A DNA stretch of 64,000 bases from Halorubrum sodomense (GTDB lineage Archaea > Halobacteriota > Halobacteria > Halobacteriales > Haloferacaceae): assembly GCF_900111935.1 (NCBI RefSeq), contig NZ_FOYN01000001.1:604069-668068 (forward strand), read 5' to 3'. Of the stretch, positions 51,952 to 58,860 are shown in pieces (within the stretch, counting starts at the first letter, position 1; each line of letters opens with the position of its first letter). Made by a program: the position numbers and the translations under genes. Below the pieces are notes generated by a model. That model did no database searches and was not told the DNA's origin. It saw only the letters and a list, made by a program, of their open reading frames with translations.

Positions 51952-51990
51952 ATTCGATAGCTGTACGAACATTCGATGGTTGGACGCGAA
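51952..51990 (+). promoter_or_regulatory. Shared upstream motif, copy 3 (two half-sites)
   Basis: On the plus strand ATTCGATAG...GTACGAAC is followed by ATTCGATGGTTGGACGCGAA (51971-51990). This is the same arrangement as copy 2 in the same orientation relative to its gene. It ends 36 nt before the ATG of the small ORF at 52026. Confidence 0.75.
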
Positions 51991-52025
51991 CGCCTTACTA
52001 CGGCTGTCTCAACCCTCTATTTGCA

Positions 52026-52085
52026 ATGACAGAACGCAACGACCGACACGTCGAAGATAGTGGTTCTGAACCGAGGGGTAGCTAA
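52026..52085 (+). CDS. Putative 19-residue leader peptide
   Basis: ATG-initiated ORF MTERNDRHVEDSGSEPRGS followed by TAA, ending 2 bp before the ATG of the acidic protein. Its start is 36 nt from the shared motif, exactly where the first codon of the other two co-regulated genes lies, so it may be the real first translated codon of this operon. The peptide is hydrophilic. Expression is unproven. Confidence 0.4.
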   Translation: MTERNDRHVEDSGSEPRGS

Positions 52086-52087
52086 TT

Positions 52088-52423
52088 ATGCGCGTTCCCG
52101 TCCCGAAAAACAAACTCGTCGCCTTCACGCTCGTCGGTGCGCTCCTCACAGCTGGTGTCGCCGGGGCCCTCGCGCTGCCCGGTGGCGGCCTCGCGCAAGT
52201 TGGCGAGCAAACTGACTCATCCGGTTCAACGGCATCGGATGTAGCACAACAGGCCGCTTCGGATGCGCCGACGCCGAATCAGGAGTTCACCCCAGCAGTC
52301 CAGACACAGTCCGGATACGAGGACAAAGAACACGAGGAGTACGAAGAAGACGACGAAGATGAAGACGACGAGGAAGAATACGAAGAGGAACACGAGGACG
52401 AAGAACACGAAGAGGATGAGTGA
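52088..52423 (+). CDS. Secreted Glu/Asp/His-rich acidic protein
   Basis: The 111-residue protein has a signal peptide (MRVPVPKNKLVAFTLVGALLTAGVAGALA, cleavage near residue 30) and a mature part ending in about 45 residues that are nearly all Glu, Asp, Lys, His and Tyr. Repeating acidic motifs such as EEHEDEEHEEDE with regularly placed histidines are plausible metal-binding or charge-relay sites, but no fold is recognised. The TGA overlaps the GTG of the ApbE gene, so it is the leading gene of the ApbE operon. Confidence 0.7.
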   Translation: MRVPVPKNKLVAFTLVGALLTAGVAGALALPGGGLAQVGEQTDSSGSTASDVAQQAASDAPTPNQEFTPAVQTQSGYEDKEHEEYEEDDEDEDDEEEYEEEHEDEEHEEDE

Positions 52424-53298
52424 CCGAGATGATGGGATCGCTCGCATCGGTCTACGAACGGTTCGGGGACACCCAACGCGAGTTCGAGTGTTGTGACACA
52501 ACGTTTCGGATTCAGGCGACGGGCGTTTGGGCCGAGGCTGGGGCTACTGTGGCCCGAAAAACGGCTAAATCACTCGAAGCCCAACTGAACGCCTTCGATG
52601 CGGCGAGTGCCGTCAGCCGGCTCAACCGTGAAGGAGAAGTCAGGAACGAACACGTTGCCCAAATCGTTCGCCGTGGAATCGAATACAACGACCGGACCGA
52701 CGGGGTGTTCGATATTCATCAGGGCCGCGTCGAACACACCCTCAAAACATTCCTGCGCGGTGACAGTGAAACACTACCAACAGAGTTTGATACTGGAACT
52801 GTCCAAGCCAGCGGCTCTCACATCACGACCGACGTCGAACTCGACCTGAATGGCCTCGCCAAAGGGTACATCGTTGATCGGGCCAGCGAGGCACTCGGCG
52901 GCGTCGGCCGACGTGGGTTCGTCAGTGGTGGCGGTGACATGTCCCCACCGACGGGACCGGTCGCCATCGAGAGCCCGTACGGTGACGACACACCGCTGAA
53001 GGTCCTCGACACGGACTGGTATGTCGCAACATCGGGCGGATACCGACGGTCACGAAACGGCACTGACCACGTCTACGATCCGACCACCGAATCGCTCGGC
53101 TCTCGCCATGAATCGGTCACCGTCGTGGCACGCCGAGACTGTATGGAAGCCGACGCCCTGGCGACGACCCTCGCGGCACTCCCGCTTGCCAAGGCACGCG
53201 AATTAGCATCGGACTGGGAGGGTCTAGAGGCGCTCATCATCCACGATGGCGTCTTCCATACGACAGATGGCTTTGAGACACATGTTTTGGACACATAA
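52420..53298 (+). CDS. apbE: ApbE-like FAD:protein FMN transferase
   Basis: The 292-residue protein shows the ApbE pattern: 'CCDTTFRIQATG' near the start, 'NAFDAASAVSRLNR', 'RTDGVFDIHQGR', 'DVELDLNGLAKGYIVDRASEAL' and 'GFVSGGGDMSPPTGP'. ApbE attaches FMN from FAD to Ser/Thr residues of target proteins outside the cytoplasm. No leader peptide is obvious, so where it acts in this cell is uncertain. It starts with a GTG overlapping the previous stop (an ATG at 52429 is the alternative) and its 3' end overlaps the next gene. The linked heme proteins suggest it serves an extracytosolic redox chain. Confidence 0.85.
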   Translation: MTEMMGSLASVYERFGDTQREFECCDTTFRIQATGVWAEAGATVARKTAKSLEAQLNAFDAASAVSRLNREGEVRNEHVAQIVRRGIEYNDRTDGVFDIHQGRVEHTLKTFLRGDSETLPTEFDTGTVQASGSHITTDVELDLNGLAKGYIVDRASEALGGVGRRGFVSGGGDMSPPTGPVAIESPYGDDTPLKVLDTDWYVATSGGYRRSRNGTDHVYDPTTESLGSRHESVTVVARRDCMEADALATTLAALPLAKARELASDWEGLEALIIHDGVFHTTDGFETHVLDT

Positions 53299-53569
53299 GC
53301 AACGAATCACCGTCGTGGCGATGGTCGTCTTAGTGGTGGCTGTCCCTGCTCTTTGGCAGATCGGAGACGTGCGTGCCGCCCAAGCGACCGAACAAAAACA
53401 AAGCGACCTCGTCGACCAGACCGTTTCAACGCGACAGGCCCCAGCCGATTACGATGATGATGATATCAACGACTCCGCGGATACGTGTCCGACACGACCG
53501 GAAACGAAAAACGGGTTCCAGGACGCGGACGGCTGTCCCGATATCGTCGAAACGACGGGGGCATCGTGA
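53282..53569 (+). CDS. Small membrane-anchored protein with a thrombospondin-type-3-like calcium motif
   Basis: The 95-residue protein has an N-terminal hydrophobic anchor or signal (residues 8-27) and a mature part with 'DYDDDDINDSADTCP' (57-70) and 'NGFQDADGCPD' (77-87). This is the D-x-D-x-D calcium-loop and C-P pattern of thrombospondin type 3 repeats; two cysteines, Cys69 and Cys85, could pair. It ends in ETTGAS. Its start overlaps the ApbE stop by 17 bp and its stop overlaps the next ATG, so it is an operon member. Confidence 0.75.
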   Translation: MFWTHKQRITVVAMVVLVVAVPALWQIGDVRAAQATEQKQSDLVDQTVSTRQAPADYDDDDINDSADTCPTRPETKNGFQDADGCPDIVETTGAS

Positions 53570-54111
53570 TGTCACAGCTCGTCTGGCTCCTCGACCGAGG
53601 TGCCGCACTTGTCACGTATCCGGCATTGTATCTGGCAGTTCTCACGGGCATCCTCTACAACACGGAATCGTTTGGAATGCTCCACGAGGCCGCTCAACGA
53701 ATCCATATCGAACTATCCGTGTTCGCGATGATCGTCACGTTGCTACACGCGGGACTCGGTGTCCTTGATGCGTGGTTCGTTATCACCGGACAGGTTCCAG
53801 CGCCGGCATACTCGATGCCGTACTTTCTCGGCGGCGTCGCCGTCGGTGCGGGGGCACTGCTCATGCTTGTCGTCGCGGTGCTTGGCTTTATTGACGCAAG
53901 ACGCTTCCAGCGCCCCTGGGGCCCACGCGTCGTCCACTCATTCGCGTATGCTGGGTTCGCCTTCGGGACAATCCATGCTGCAGCGATCGGGACTGATCTG
54001 ACGGGACTTATTCGTCCCCTGCTGGGACCCTCAGTGGCGTTTCTCGTGTACGTGCTCCTGTTGCGTCTGTTGGTGCTTCGAGGGCTCCCGTCGAACGCGG
54101 CGGCGAGCTAG
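53569..54111 (+). CDS. Predicted diheme b-type membrane cytochrome, protein 2
   Basis: The 180-residue protein has about five membrane helices. Two carry paired histidines: His46-His60 (H-x13-H) and His123-His136 (H-x12-H), the exact spacings of the ferric reductase/NOX heme pairs. It differs in sequence from the protein at 50333-51043, so the two are analogous or distant relatives and not recent duplicates. The ATG overlaps the stop of the thrombospondin-like gene (TGATG). It is convergent with the regulator at 54108-54629, overlapping it by 4 bp. Heme content is inferred. Confidence 0.78.
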   Translation: MSQLVWLLDRGAALVTYPALYLAVLTGILYNTESFGMLHEAAQRIHIELSVFAMIVTLLHAGLGVLDAWFVITGQVPAPAYSMPYFLGGVAVGAGALLMLVVAVLGFIDARRFQRPWGPRVVHSFAYAGFAFGTIHAAAIGTDLTGLIRPLLGPSVAFLVYVLLLRLLVLRGLPSNAAAS

Positions 54112-54629
54112 TAGCTGTCCCAGAGGCCCAGGATACGGTCGACGACTTTGTCAGTGAACGAGCGCCGGTGAACCGTGTAGAGGTATTTTACCCGATCAGG
54201 ATCGCTGACTTCGTAGACGACACTCCGGCCGTCACGCTCTTTGGTGACGAGGTCGGCCTCGGCGAGTTTCGAAAGATGCCACGAGGCGGTCGATTGTGCC
54301 TTGTCGAGGCGGTCGCTGAGTTCGGTTGTCGAGAGCGGGCCGTCTGTGAGAAGATGTGCGAGGATGCGGCGACTGTATTCCCGGCGCAGCGCGTTCATCA
54401 CTGTTCGATCGGCTTCGTCGAACTCGGCAGCCGGATAGTACCGTGTGTACTTGCCGTCATCCGAGACGTCGATCAGGTCCCCATCGGCGAGCCACCTGAG
54501 CTGGTACTGGAGTGTCCCTTGTGCGTACTCAAGATCGTCGAGGAGCGCGCGAAAGTGAATTCCGGGCGTATCGGCTATCCGCTGGTAGATTTCCCGCCGA
54601 GAGGCCAATTCGAGATCCGGGTCCGACAT
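54108..54629 (-). CDS. Two-winged-helix transcriptional regulator
   Basis: The 173-residue protein contains two winged-helix modules: 'SRREIYQRIADTPGIHFRALLDDLEYAQGTLQYQLRWLADGDLI' (residues 10-53) and 'YSRRILAHLLTDGPLSTTELSDRLDKAQSTASWHLSKLAEADLVTKERDGRSVVYEVSDPDRV' (85-147). This is an ArsR/MarR-like tandem form common in haloarchaea. The shared motif upstream of its neighbours is a candidate target, but binding has not been shown. It lies 3 bp downstream of a membrane protein gene on the same strand. Confidence 0.85.
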   Translation of the reverse strand: MSDPDLELASRREIYQRIADTPGIHFRALLDDLEYAQGTLQYQLRWLADGDLIDVSDDGKYTRYYPAAEFDEADRTVMNALRREYSRRILAHLLTDGPLSTTELSDRLDKAQSTASWHLSKLAEADLVTKERDGRSVVYEVSDPDRVKYLYTVHRRSFTDKVVDRILGLWDSY

Positions 54630-54632
54630 TGC

Positions 54633-54920
54633 TTAGTCCCGCGTCAAAGCGACGAAAAACGCCAGGAGGCCACCGAGGATCAGGATTGCACTCCCGTGTT
54701 CGAGCAATTCCAGCGTCGCGTACGGGAAGTACGGGAGCAGCGGGTACTCAAGGAACACGATGAACCCATAGACGGCGAACATCGCGTACCCGAGCGTAAC
54801 GATCCACATACGACGATCACGTTCCCGCCGCCATGCGAGGAAGCTGAGTACACTCAGGCCTGCAGCGAGGACGAAGATACCCAGACTGACGTATTGTTCG
54901 AGGAGTTGAGCGAGTGGCAT
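54633..54920 (-). CDS. Small membrane protein linked to the regulator
   Basis: The 95-residue protein has three predicted helices ('YVSLGIFVLAAGLSVLSFLAW', 'MWIVTLGYAMFAVYGFIVFLEY', 'LEHGSAILILGGLLAFFVAL'). Haloarchaeal two-wHTH regulators are often paired with a small membrane protein like this, but I cannot give a family with certainty. It is followed 3 bp later by the regulator, so the pair is one operon. A weaker form of the shared motif lies 82 nt upstream at 55002-55021. Confidence 0.7.
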   Translation of the reverse strand: MPLAQLLEQYVSLGIFVLAAGLSVLSFLAWRRERDRRMWIVTLGYAMFAVYGFIVFLEYPLLPYFPYATLELLEHGSAILILGGLLAFFVALTRD

Positions 54921-55258
54921 ACGTTCTATCTGTACACACAGCCGGTGCGACGTGCTCGGCAATCGATACAATTCAATTGAAGGGGGTAGCGGGGAAAACG
55001 ATTGGCGTTCAACCGTCGAATCCAATCTTATGCATTGAGACGACCAGTCTCAACTACCCCTTGGATCGTGAAGTTGAGACTACAGTGGGTTTAGCGGGCC
55101 TGTGATGTGCGAATTTGAACGATTCGGTCAGCGGAAACTGCTCCAGATCACTCTCCAAGCGGACATTATTGTCACACTTCCAATCGTAAGGGCGAATTTT
55201 CGAGATATCCAATAGTGTAGCCACTCAAACGGCGCGCTAACCCAGACAGGGTGTCTCT
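54921..55258. other. Intergenic region with the left flank of the second transposase copy
   Basis: Contains a weak variant of the shared motif (TTGGCGTTCAACCGTCGAAT at 55002-55021) and, from 55068, the block GTGAAGTTGAGACTACAGTG that also precedes copy 1. No other gene is seen. Confidence 0.55.
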
Positions 55259-56950
55259 CTACCCGATTCCCGTTTCCTTCTTCAGCAACGTCAGCGTGTT
55301 GTCGGCTGTTACGATCGGCGAATGTTCGTACTCACCAGTCAACTCAACCTGCACGAGCAGATCGACAGCCCGCCAGATCGAATACAACAGGCAGGCGAAC
55401 GCGAAGTAGAAGAATCGCAGCCCGAAATCCTTCGACGTCGTCGCCGCCATGAACCGTTTGATCGACCTGTACCCACTCTCGATTTCCCACCTGTAGCCGT
55501 ACTCCGTAAGGTGTCCGCTCCCCTGATTCGTCATGAACCCCGAATACTGCCGGTGATCGTCGTACTCAGAGTCCTCTTTCCGGCGGTAGATCAGCGTCGT
55601 CTCGTGCCACTCATTCTTTCCGAGATGGAGCTTCCGGTCGGTCTCGTAGCGGTCTTGGTCGCGCTGGAGCAATCGCTTGGCCTGGGCTTTCTCGCTGGTC
55701 TGCATTCGCTTCGGCACGACGTATGAAAGCCCACGTTGGCTGAGCATCTCCAGGACGTGCTGGCTATCGAACTCTCGGTCCATCAGCACGTTATCGACGT
55801 GAACCATCTCCTCGGCAGAATCCAAGAGGCCCTCAACAATTTCTAAGCGGGGCTCACCCTTCCGAACTGGCTGCGCGTCTAGAACGATCGGAACGGCATT
55901 CCCGACTAACTGGACTGTCGCCCACTGGTAGGCGTATTCGTCGTTCTTCTTCTTCGTTCCGATGATCTCATCCTCGTAGCCAGTTCTATCGCCTGTGAAG
56001 GGGTCAGCTTCGGTAATGTCAATCGCGACGATCCCCGCTCGAAAGAACTGCTCTGTCTCCGCAACTTCGTTCAGGAGCCGAGTGATGGCCTGCCGGTACA
56101 TCTCTCGCACTTGGTCAACCGAGAGGTCGCGGATGTGCTCGCGATGGGCGTGGCCCAGCGGTGTCCGATCCCGAGTCGATTCGTAGACAAAACTGCGAGC
56201 CCCTTCGTTCGCAGCCAGCCGCTCGCGAAGTCCGAGATACGTCTGTAAGTCCCAGTAGGCGTTCTCGTGTATCTCACAGCCCTCGCCACGTTCCAGCGAA
56301 AACGCCGGGAACACGATGCGGCTGACGTGTCCGGTGATCTTCTCTGCCTGCTCCAACGTAGTTTGATCATTCGGGTCTGACTCACCAGACTCGTTCCCGT
56401 GGTATCGGAGCTTTCGTGCCGGCTCACGCGGAACCGCGACACCTGCATTCTGTGCTTTGATGAGAATCGTTCGAGCCGCTGTCTCGACAGTCTCTCGGAG
56501 GTCAGGGGTGAACCGCTCGTGCCAGCTTCGCCACAGTGTCGATTGGTACGGGATCGTCTCGAACCCCAGTTTATCGCGGAGTTCAGGGCGGTTCCTGAGG
56601 TAGCCAACGAGTGCGGTTTCGTGCTCCCACCCGTGGCATTCTTGCAGAACGAACACCCGGAAGAGAGTGGCCATCTGGTAGCGTGTCGACCCCGCATACT
56701 GATCATGGGCGCTAAATCGAAAGTAGGCTAGCGGGAGTGTACAGACGAACTCCTCGATAGAGTCGTGACTATCGTGATCGAACCACGTCTCCGAGACTGT
56801 CCGGATATCTGATTCCAGTCCAGCGAGCGACGTTCGATCGTACAGTGGTGTCGAATTGTACGCCGGCCACTCACTATATTGTCGTTGGGCGATCCGTCGA
56901 AACACAGTCCGACAGGACTGACTGGTGTAGGGCATCAGTCTATAGAAAGT
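55068..56950 (-). mobile_element. Insertion sequence, copy 2 (right boundary approximate)
   Basis: Contains the transposase at 55259-56935 and shares its left-flank block with copy 1. Both elements have the same orientation and lie on either side of the redox genes, making a composite-transposon-like arrangement. No right-end inverted repeat was found. Confidence 0.6.
55259..56935 (-). CDS. DDE transposase, IS4-superfamily-like, copy 2
   Basis: The 558-residue protein shows the same DDE signature as copy 1 ('GIVAIDITEADPF', 'DNVLMDREFDSQHV', 'YGYRWEIESGYRSIKRF'). The C-terminal third is nearly identical to copy 1; the N-terminal half differs at about one residue in four. Its N-terminus is MPYTSQSCRTVFRRIAQRQ, shorter than copy 1 by 14 residues. 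At DNA level some blocks of more than 120 bp are identical and others diverge, so it has exchanged sequence with copy 1 or a third copy. Confidence 0.88.
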   Translation of the reverse strand: MPYTSQSCRTVFRRIAQRQYSEWPAYNSTPLYDRTSLAGLESDIRTVSETWFDHDSHDSIEEFVCTLPLAYFRFSAHDQYAGSTRYQMATLFRVFVLQECHGWEHETALVGYLRNRPELRDKLGFETIPYQSTLWRSWHERFTPDLRETVETAARTILIKAQNAGVAVPREPARKLRYHGNESGESDPNDQTTLEQAEKITGHVSRIVFPAFSLERGEGCEIHENAYWDLQTYLGLRERLAANEGARSFVYESTRDRTPLGHAHREHIRDLSVDQVREMYRQAITRLLNEVAETEQFFRAGIVAIDITEADPFTGDRTGYEDEIIGTKKKNDEYAYQWATVQLVGNAVPIVLDAQPVRKGEPRLEIVEGLLDSAEEMVHVDNVLMDREFDSQHVLEMLSQRGLSYVVPKRMQTSEKAQAKRLLQRDQDRYETDRKLHLGKNEWHETTLIYRRKEDSEYDDHRQYSGFMTNQGSGHLTEYGYRWEIESGYRSIKRFMAATTSKDFGLRFFYFAFACLLYSIWRAVDLLVQVELTGEYEHSPIVTADNTLTLLKKETGIG

Positions 56951-57389
56951 AGAACGAACTCAAAACGCGTGTTATATTTAATTAAACGGGGGGGTGGGGT
57001 GGGTGTGCCTCTGACGCTTCGCTGGATACCAGTTTGAGAGGTATCCGGTTCGATTATTATTGAGGAAGAACATAATTCTGAACCCAATAGATGTACCTGA
57101 TCAATATTGTCAACGTCTAAGTATTGGCCTTACTATCTATAATCCGGCTTTGAGGGGTGAACGGGGCTATGTATAGTGTAACTCGTGGATTGTCTCTGCT
57201 AATAGGTGCCAATACTCTATCCAGTTTTAATCCGTGAATTTCCGCAGGGTTAAGCCATCCTCCTATACCGTTTATAAAGTGAGGGTTTGGAGCTTCATTG
57301 CAGAAATTAAAGCAGAGAAAGCAGCATAGCAAATGATATAATTAACACAATTGAAACATATAATAATACGCCGACAAACTCGATCAATC
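56936..57389. other. AT-rich intergenic region
   Basis: A 454-bp stretch of low GC with no convincing gene. It has a G-rich tract at 56988-57004 (seven, four and three Gs separated by single Ts) next to the transposase upstream flank. An ORF of 71 codons at 57117-57332 has no recognisable sequence. Confidence 0.5.
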
Positions 57390-57773
57390 TCATATCCAAA
57401 TGAGTACCATATTATGAAGCGACACAGCGCTCCATACGACCAAAGCTGAAAGGTATGCTACATTGCTCCACAGATCGATATTATGTCTCGATTGTCCGAC
57501 CCAGGGAAGCAGGTATTCACCAAGAAAGAATAATAACACTAGTGACACCGACGAGAGAAAGAATAGGCCGGGGATGATTCCGAGAGTCTCAACAATAAGT
57601 ACGACAATCGGATTGGCTTCTCGCAGTCCGATGCTTAGCCCATAGTACGTGAGACTCGCATCTATAGCTCGTACGAAGACCAATCCGATGAGCAGTGGAT
57701 ATTTATTTTCTGCGAGTACTTCGATACTGCTGCTGGTAGCACAATTAGTGGATGCCACGGCTCCTCGCACCAT
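57390..57773 (-). CDS. DUF5658-like small membrane protein
   Basis: The 127-residue protein has four predicted helices, with 'DASLTYYGLSIGLREANPIVVLIVETLGIIPGLFFLSSVSLVLLFFLGEYLL' spanning the middle. The 'LREANP' turn is typical of DUF5658 proteins. Function unknown. It begins 1 bp after the response regulator gene on the same strand, so it is the last gene of the signalling operon. Confidence 0.7.
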   Translation of the reverse strand: MVRGAVASTNCATSSSIEVLAENKYPLLIGLVFVRAIDASLTYYGLSIGLREANPIVVLIVETLGIIPGLFFLSSVSLVLLFFLGEYLLPWVGQSRHNIDLWSNVAYLSALVVWSAVSLHNMVLIWI

Positions 57774-57774
57774 A

Positions 57775-58368
57775 TCAGAACTGCTCTACAGGTTGGGATC
57801 CGATACGCTGGTCTCTGACCAGCATATCGATCTGATAATCTGTCTCGAGACGCTGGAGTGTCGTATCAGCTTCTTCCTCCAACTCTCGTATTCTCTGGAG
57901 GAGATCGCCGTATCGGTCGTCCTTTTCTAGCTCTGTCTTGTCGAGGTTCGCTTCTAACGTGGCTTTCCTCGCGGTGAGTGAGAGAAGCTCTGTGAGTGAA
58001 TCTTCGTATGTTAGAACCAGCTCCGCAGCTTCCACAGCTCGAAGAAGCTTCGTCCGGTCGATTGGTTTGAGAAGATAGTCATCCACATCGATGGACGCTA
58101 GGTCTTCCGTTGGCTGAACAGCTGTTACCATGATCACCTGCTGGGCATCGCCGCCTTCACGAATTGATTGTAGCACCTCCGTGCCAGAGAGGCCCGGCAT
58201 TCGACGATCTAAAAGGACAATATCAATCGGTTCCTCAGCGAAGATTTCCAGTGCATCTTCCCCGGAATAGGCCACATGAACCTCGAACTGCTCCTGTAGC
58301 CAAATGCCAAACAAGTCAGCGAGATTCTCTTCGTCTTCGACGATCAGAACGGTACTGGAATGGGTCAT
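57775..58368 (-). CDS. Response regulator with HalX domain
   Basis: The 197-residue protein has a receiver domain with phosphoacceptor Asp54 in 'VLLDRRMPG' and the acidic pocket 'VEDEEN' (residues 10-15); Lys at 'LLKPI' completes the site. Residues 125-180 form the haloarchaeal HalX helical region ('LTELLSLTARKATLEANLDKTELEKDDRYGDLLQRIRELEEEADTTLQRL'). It has no DNA-binding domain, so it probably relays by protein contact. It is similar in layout to the first 200 residues of the 58861-61569 protein. Confidence 0.9.
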   Translation of the reverse strand: MTHSSTVLIVEDEENLADLFGIWLQEQFEVHVAYSGEDALEIFAEEPIDIVLLDRRMPGLSGTEVLQSIREGGDAQQVIMVTAVQPTEDLASIDVDDYLLKPIDRTKLLRAVEAAELVLTYEDSLTELLSLTARKATLEANLDKTELEKDDRYGDLLQRIRELEEEADTTLQRLETDYQIDMLVRDQRIGSQPVEQF

Positions 58369-58378
58369 CTATTCTCAC

Positions 58379-58702
58379 TCACGCATCTCGTTCGACGATG
58401 ACACGCACCGTTGATGCGTACATGACCGTCACAAGTGCGTCCTGAAAGAGAAACTCCACAGAGGGCATATGACTGGTCTCCTCGACTGTACGAGTTTTGA
58501 ACAAGCCATCTAATTTGTCTGTATCAACAAATTCGAACACCGGAGGTGATCTACTGAGTTCCGGCCAGTCTTCGACAGCTTCCATAAGTGTCTCAATGAC
58601 CGCATCCGAAACACGGACAGGTCTATCAAATTCACGCACTATTTGGGAATCTGTACTCCATCCCGTAGGTTCAGACTCTCGGTGCGGAGAGCTTTGGGCC
58701 AT
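58379..58702 (-). CDS. HalOD1 domain protein
   Basis: A 107-residue soluble protein with the HalOD1 pattern: 'SDAVIETLMEAVEDWPELSRSPPVFEFVDTDKLDGLFK' and a beta hairpin 'VEFLFQDALVTVMYASTVRVIVER'. HalOD1 occurs alone or fused in haloarchaeal signalling proteins and is proposed as an output module. It lies 10 bp upstream of the response regulator on the same strand. Confidence 0.88.
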   Translation of the reverse strand: MAQSSPHRESEPTGWSTDSQIVREFDRPVRVSDAVIETLMEAVEDWPELSRSPPVFEFVDTDKLDGLFKTRTVEETSHMPSVEFLFQDALVTVMYASTVRVIVERDA

Positions 58703-58860
58703 AAAGAATACATCTATTCTACAATCAAACGTCTTCTACCCTCTAATATCGGGTTGCCAAATTTAATGCCTATATGGAAAGGCCCACTATTTGGAGCCAG
58801 TTTTCCGAATGTCGATAAGCAGGACAGCCCGAGTACTGTAGAACGTGATACTGAGGCAGG

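Noticed and set aside
57117..57332. 71-codon minus-strand ORF in the AT-rich gap
   Set aside because: No conserved features, unusual composition and no promoter; likely chance in low-GC DNA.
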